Assembly (NCBI GenBank): GCA_025094145.1 | Contig: JALLLS010000003.1 | Span: 806,001-870,000 of the forward strand | Length of the DNA stretch: 64,000 bases | Direction of reading: 5' to 3' | DNA from: Spinellus fusiger | Lineage: Eukaryota; Mucoromycota; Mucoromycetes; Mucorales; Phycomycetaceae | The notes under the pieces: generated by a model | What the model was told of the DNA's origin: nothing | Database searches by the model: none | Seen by the model: only the letters and a program-made list of their open reading frames with translations | Translations under genes and position numbers: made by a program | Part shown: in pieces, positions 61,592 through 64,000 of the stretch | Numbering within the stretch: position 1 is the first letter of the stretch | How the letters are laid out: the number at the start of each line of letters is the position of its first letter

Positions 61592-64000
61592 TATCTAGAG
61601 GTGGTCCTTTCTCTTATCGGATGATATGTAGGTGGAATGTTTACAATTACTTGGATCTAGAAATACAGATGTGTGGATGACTATAGATTCGTGGATCTAT
61701 AAATGAATAATAATAAATGGAATGGTGGAGAAAAGAGATAAAGACTATATAAAGAGCTAAATTTATACTGAGTCTATCAAAAGTTTCTGTAGATTATCTT
61801 TTAGTAACCACTGGGATTTAAACTCTACAATAAGAGACTAACCAATAAGTAATCAAGTCCTCACTTGTGTCTAGCTCTCATTACATGAGTCATGCTGATG
61901 TTGATGCCCTTTGCTTTATAAAGACGAGCTCAATTTAAGCAATAAATTCATATCTATAAACAGTCTATACTTGAGATCCATCATCCATTCTGCTTGTGAA
62001 AGGGTACACAGGTGATAGGTGACACCATAGCAACAGACCGTCCGTCATTAACCCAACTTTCTCTGATCGCAATGCATTGTGCCATGAATGATAAATGGCA
62101 AGAATGTACTATGGTTTATGTTGATAGTTCAGAGTCAATAAAAATATTTCTTCAATCATAAACACCGTCTGTTTCATTAACTCTGTACCAGACACGGCAG
62201 GCGATCTCCGCAAGACATTATAGGGCTATAGAGTTATGTTGACAAGACAAAGGTGGTGTTATAATAAGTAGAGTTAGTATCTAAACTAAACCATCTTGAC
62301 ATAGGCACTGTCGTCCAGAATGAAAAATAAACCAGCACAAACAATCTCATCTTTTTGCATTCACTTGACAAGAATAAATCACAACAGTAATACTACAGTA
62401 ATATTGCAGTGCTAGTAGATCAATACATAAAACTATTTTCTTTATTCATCATCTATGCACTCTACTAAATAGTAGTTTGTGTACCTCAAGTAAACAGGTT
62501 TCGTTAGAATAGGTGCTCTAGTGGGTTTACCATAGATGTAAAAAGTATCTAGCAGCTTCATCCTCCGATTCTATCTATTAACATACCACTGTCATTTTTG
62601 TTGTTGAAATGGAACTATCGTTATTATGATCCTTTATGATTGTTTCTTTACCTTCTAAAAATAAAAAACATCTCTTGTACTCTCTTTTTATGTAGTACTA
62701 CTTGGGACCTTATCCCCTTAACTCCGTAGGTCCTTGGATGCTTCAATGCTTCAATGCTTCAATGTGTCCATAGGTACTTGTGAGATGCCTTGAGAATCTC
62801 CATAGGAGTTTAAGTACCATTTGCACCAAAGAGAAGAGTAAACTTTCTATTGGCTACCTATCCAACTACATAAACTAAACTCTTTCTCTTCAATAAAGAT
62901 GACTATACAACTTGGTAACAAAAGAGACTCTCTGTTGAATGACACAATTCAATGCAGTATTCTTACTAATTTATGTGCTATGATAAAATATAAAATATAA
63001 AATATACAGTATACATTAGAATAAAATTGCATTCTAATCCAAGACACCAATTCATTTTAAGAAAGGTATAGATTCATACTTTATCTTACAAAATGGATGG
63101 TGGTTTGAGTGAGAGACAATTAACGGCGGATCAAGAGGATGTTTACTTTAACAGCAAATGTGTTTGCAACAATTAATTTACTCTCTATGCAACAGGTGTA
63201 ACATAAAGAAAATGAAGAGAGAGAGAAAGGACTCTGGGTTCTCCACACACATAAGATAACCCATAGCAACAATGACCTGACAAAAAAGAAAGTGTCCCCA
63301 GGGTACATTAAAGAGACAGGCGTTGTGATGTAGACTATCTGATATGCATTATCATCCTTAATGCATGCACACTTTTACAGAATACATGGAATCATTGGTT
63401 ATTCCTACCTGATATTTATTCTTATAAAGTTCAACTGACAGTGTTCAAGAAAGAATATTTCGGTATTCTTATGCTCGTGATTGTCAGTCTTACTTTCTTT
63501 TTCATCAAAGCATAAAAGTTACATTTACCAGACTTATGCATTGTCTATTGTCTATTTCTTTCTTTCTTTGTTAGCAGCCTGCGTCATTATAGCATGTGAA
63601 CTCCTTATGCATGGGGCAGTGATATTATACTAGGAGTTCATAATAGCTTATGAACTTCCAACGCAGTCTGTGAATATCAAATAGCAAAGGATCTTATTAT
63701 TTATTTTTATATCTCCATACTATTCTTTGGTATGACAATGGTCTTTTATTTATAGGTTTTTTAGATATTTAACTTGCTATTATTATCTATAAGTTTGGAG
63801 TCTATAAAGTCAACATCTTATTGTAAGAAATAGGATGAACTCATCACCTATTTCAGTAGAGCTTACTGTAGTATATTTAAAACATAAAGCATAAACGAGA
63901 GCACAAAGATTTAATGAACCACCTACTGATTTTTATTCTGAGAACTACTGTTTTGTTTCCTCACATACTTTTTTCTTTACTGTTTTATTTCAATCAATAT
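61592..64000. other. Intergenic DNA to window end, no gene supported
   Basis: About 2.4 kb, AT-rich. TGCTTCAATGCTTCAA repeats occur near 62740-62765, and (TATAAAATA)n lies near 62985-63004. The 62-codon frame at 63308-63120 (starts MYPGDTFFFV) has no recognisable content. Confidence 0.55.

Overview
The window is nuclear DNA of an early-diverging fungus, most probably Mucoromycota/Mucorales (inference). Genes are split by many short GT-AG introns of about 40-110 nt, intergenic DNA is AT-rich, and the gene set includes loci lost from Saccharomyces (CMTR1, PUS10, a FANCJ-type helicase). Decayed Tc1/mariner, LINE and probable Fanzor-type remnants fit that lineage. Gene models were built by hand from conserved motifs plus splice-site phase; there is no transcript support.

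Layout. 0-9.4 kb is compact: an FHA+forkhead transcription factor (+), a cap-1 2'-O-methyltransferase of the CMTR1 family (-), a V-ATPase assembly factor of the Vma12/TMEM199 family (+), the pseudouridine synthase PUS10 (-) and RNase H2 subunit B (+). 10.1-19.7 kb holds one very large, many-exon neurofibromin/IRA-type RasGAP (-). 19.7-25.4 kb is mostly gene-poor, with one copy of a dispersed 170-bp repeat and a dead Tc1 element that keeps both terminal repeats. 25.4-28.2 kb is the rRNA-processing protein Mrd1/RBM19 (-), whose start codon appears to be split by an intron. 28.2-34.1 kb carries a second type of dead Tc1 element, a small secreted Kre9/Knh1-like gene and a weak LINE trace. 34.1-40.1 kb is a FANCJ/BRIP1-type FeS helicase (+).

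40-48 kb is a gene desert with decayed coding fragments, one resembling a Fanzor (eukaryotic TnpB relative). 48-51 kb has cytochrome bc1 subunit QCR10 and a GH16 Crh-type cell-wall transglycosylase. 53-59 kb is a transposon graveyard: a second copy of the first Tc1 family, a truncated inverted duplicate of the secreted-protein gene and a LINE with internal deletions. 60.1-61.6 kb is an AAAP amino-acid transporter (-); the rest shows no gene.

Themes are genome maintenance (RNASEH2B, FANCJ), RNA modification and processing (CMTR1, PUS10, MRD1), Ras signalling, cell wall and membrane transport. Nothing is an operon: neighbours are divergent or convergent single genes. No CRISPR array, rRNA or convincing tRNA was seen.
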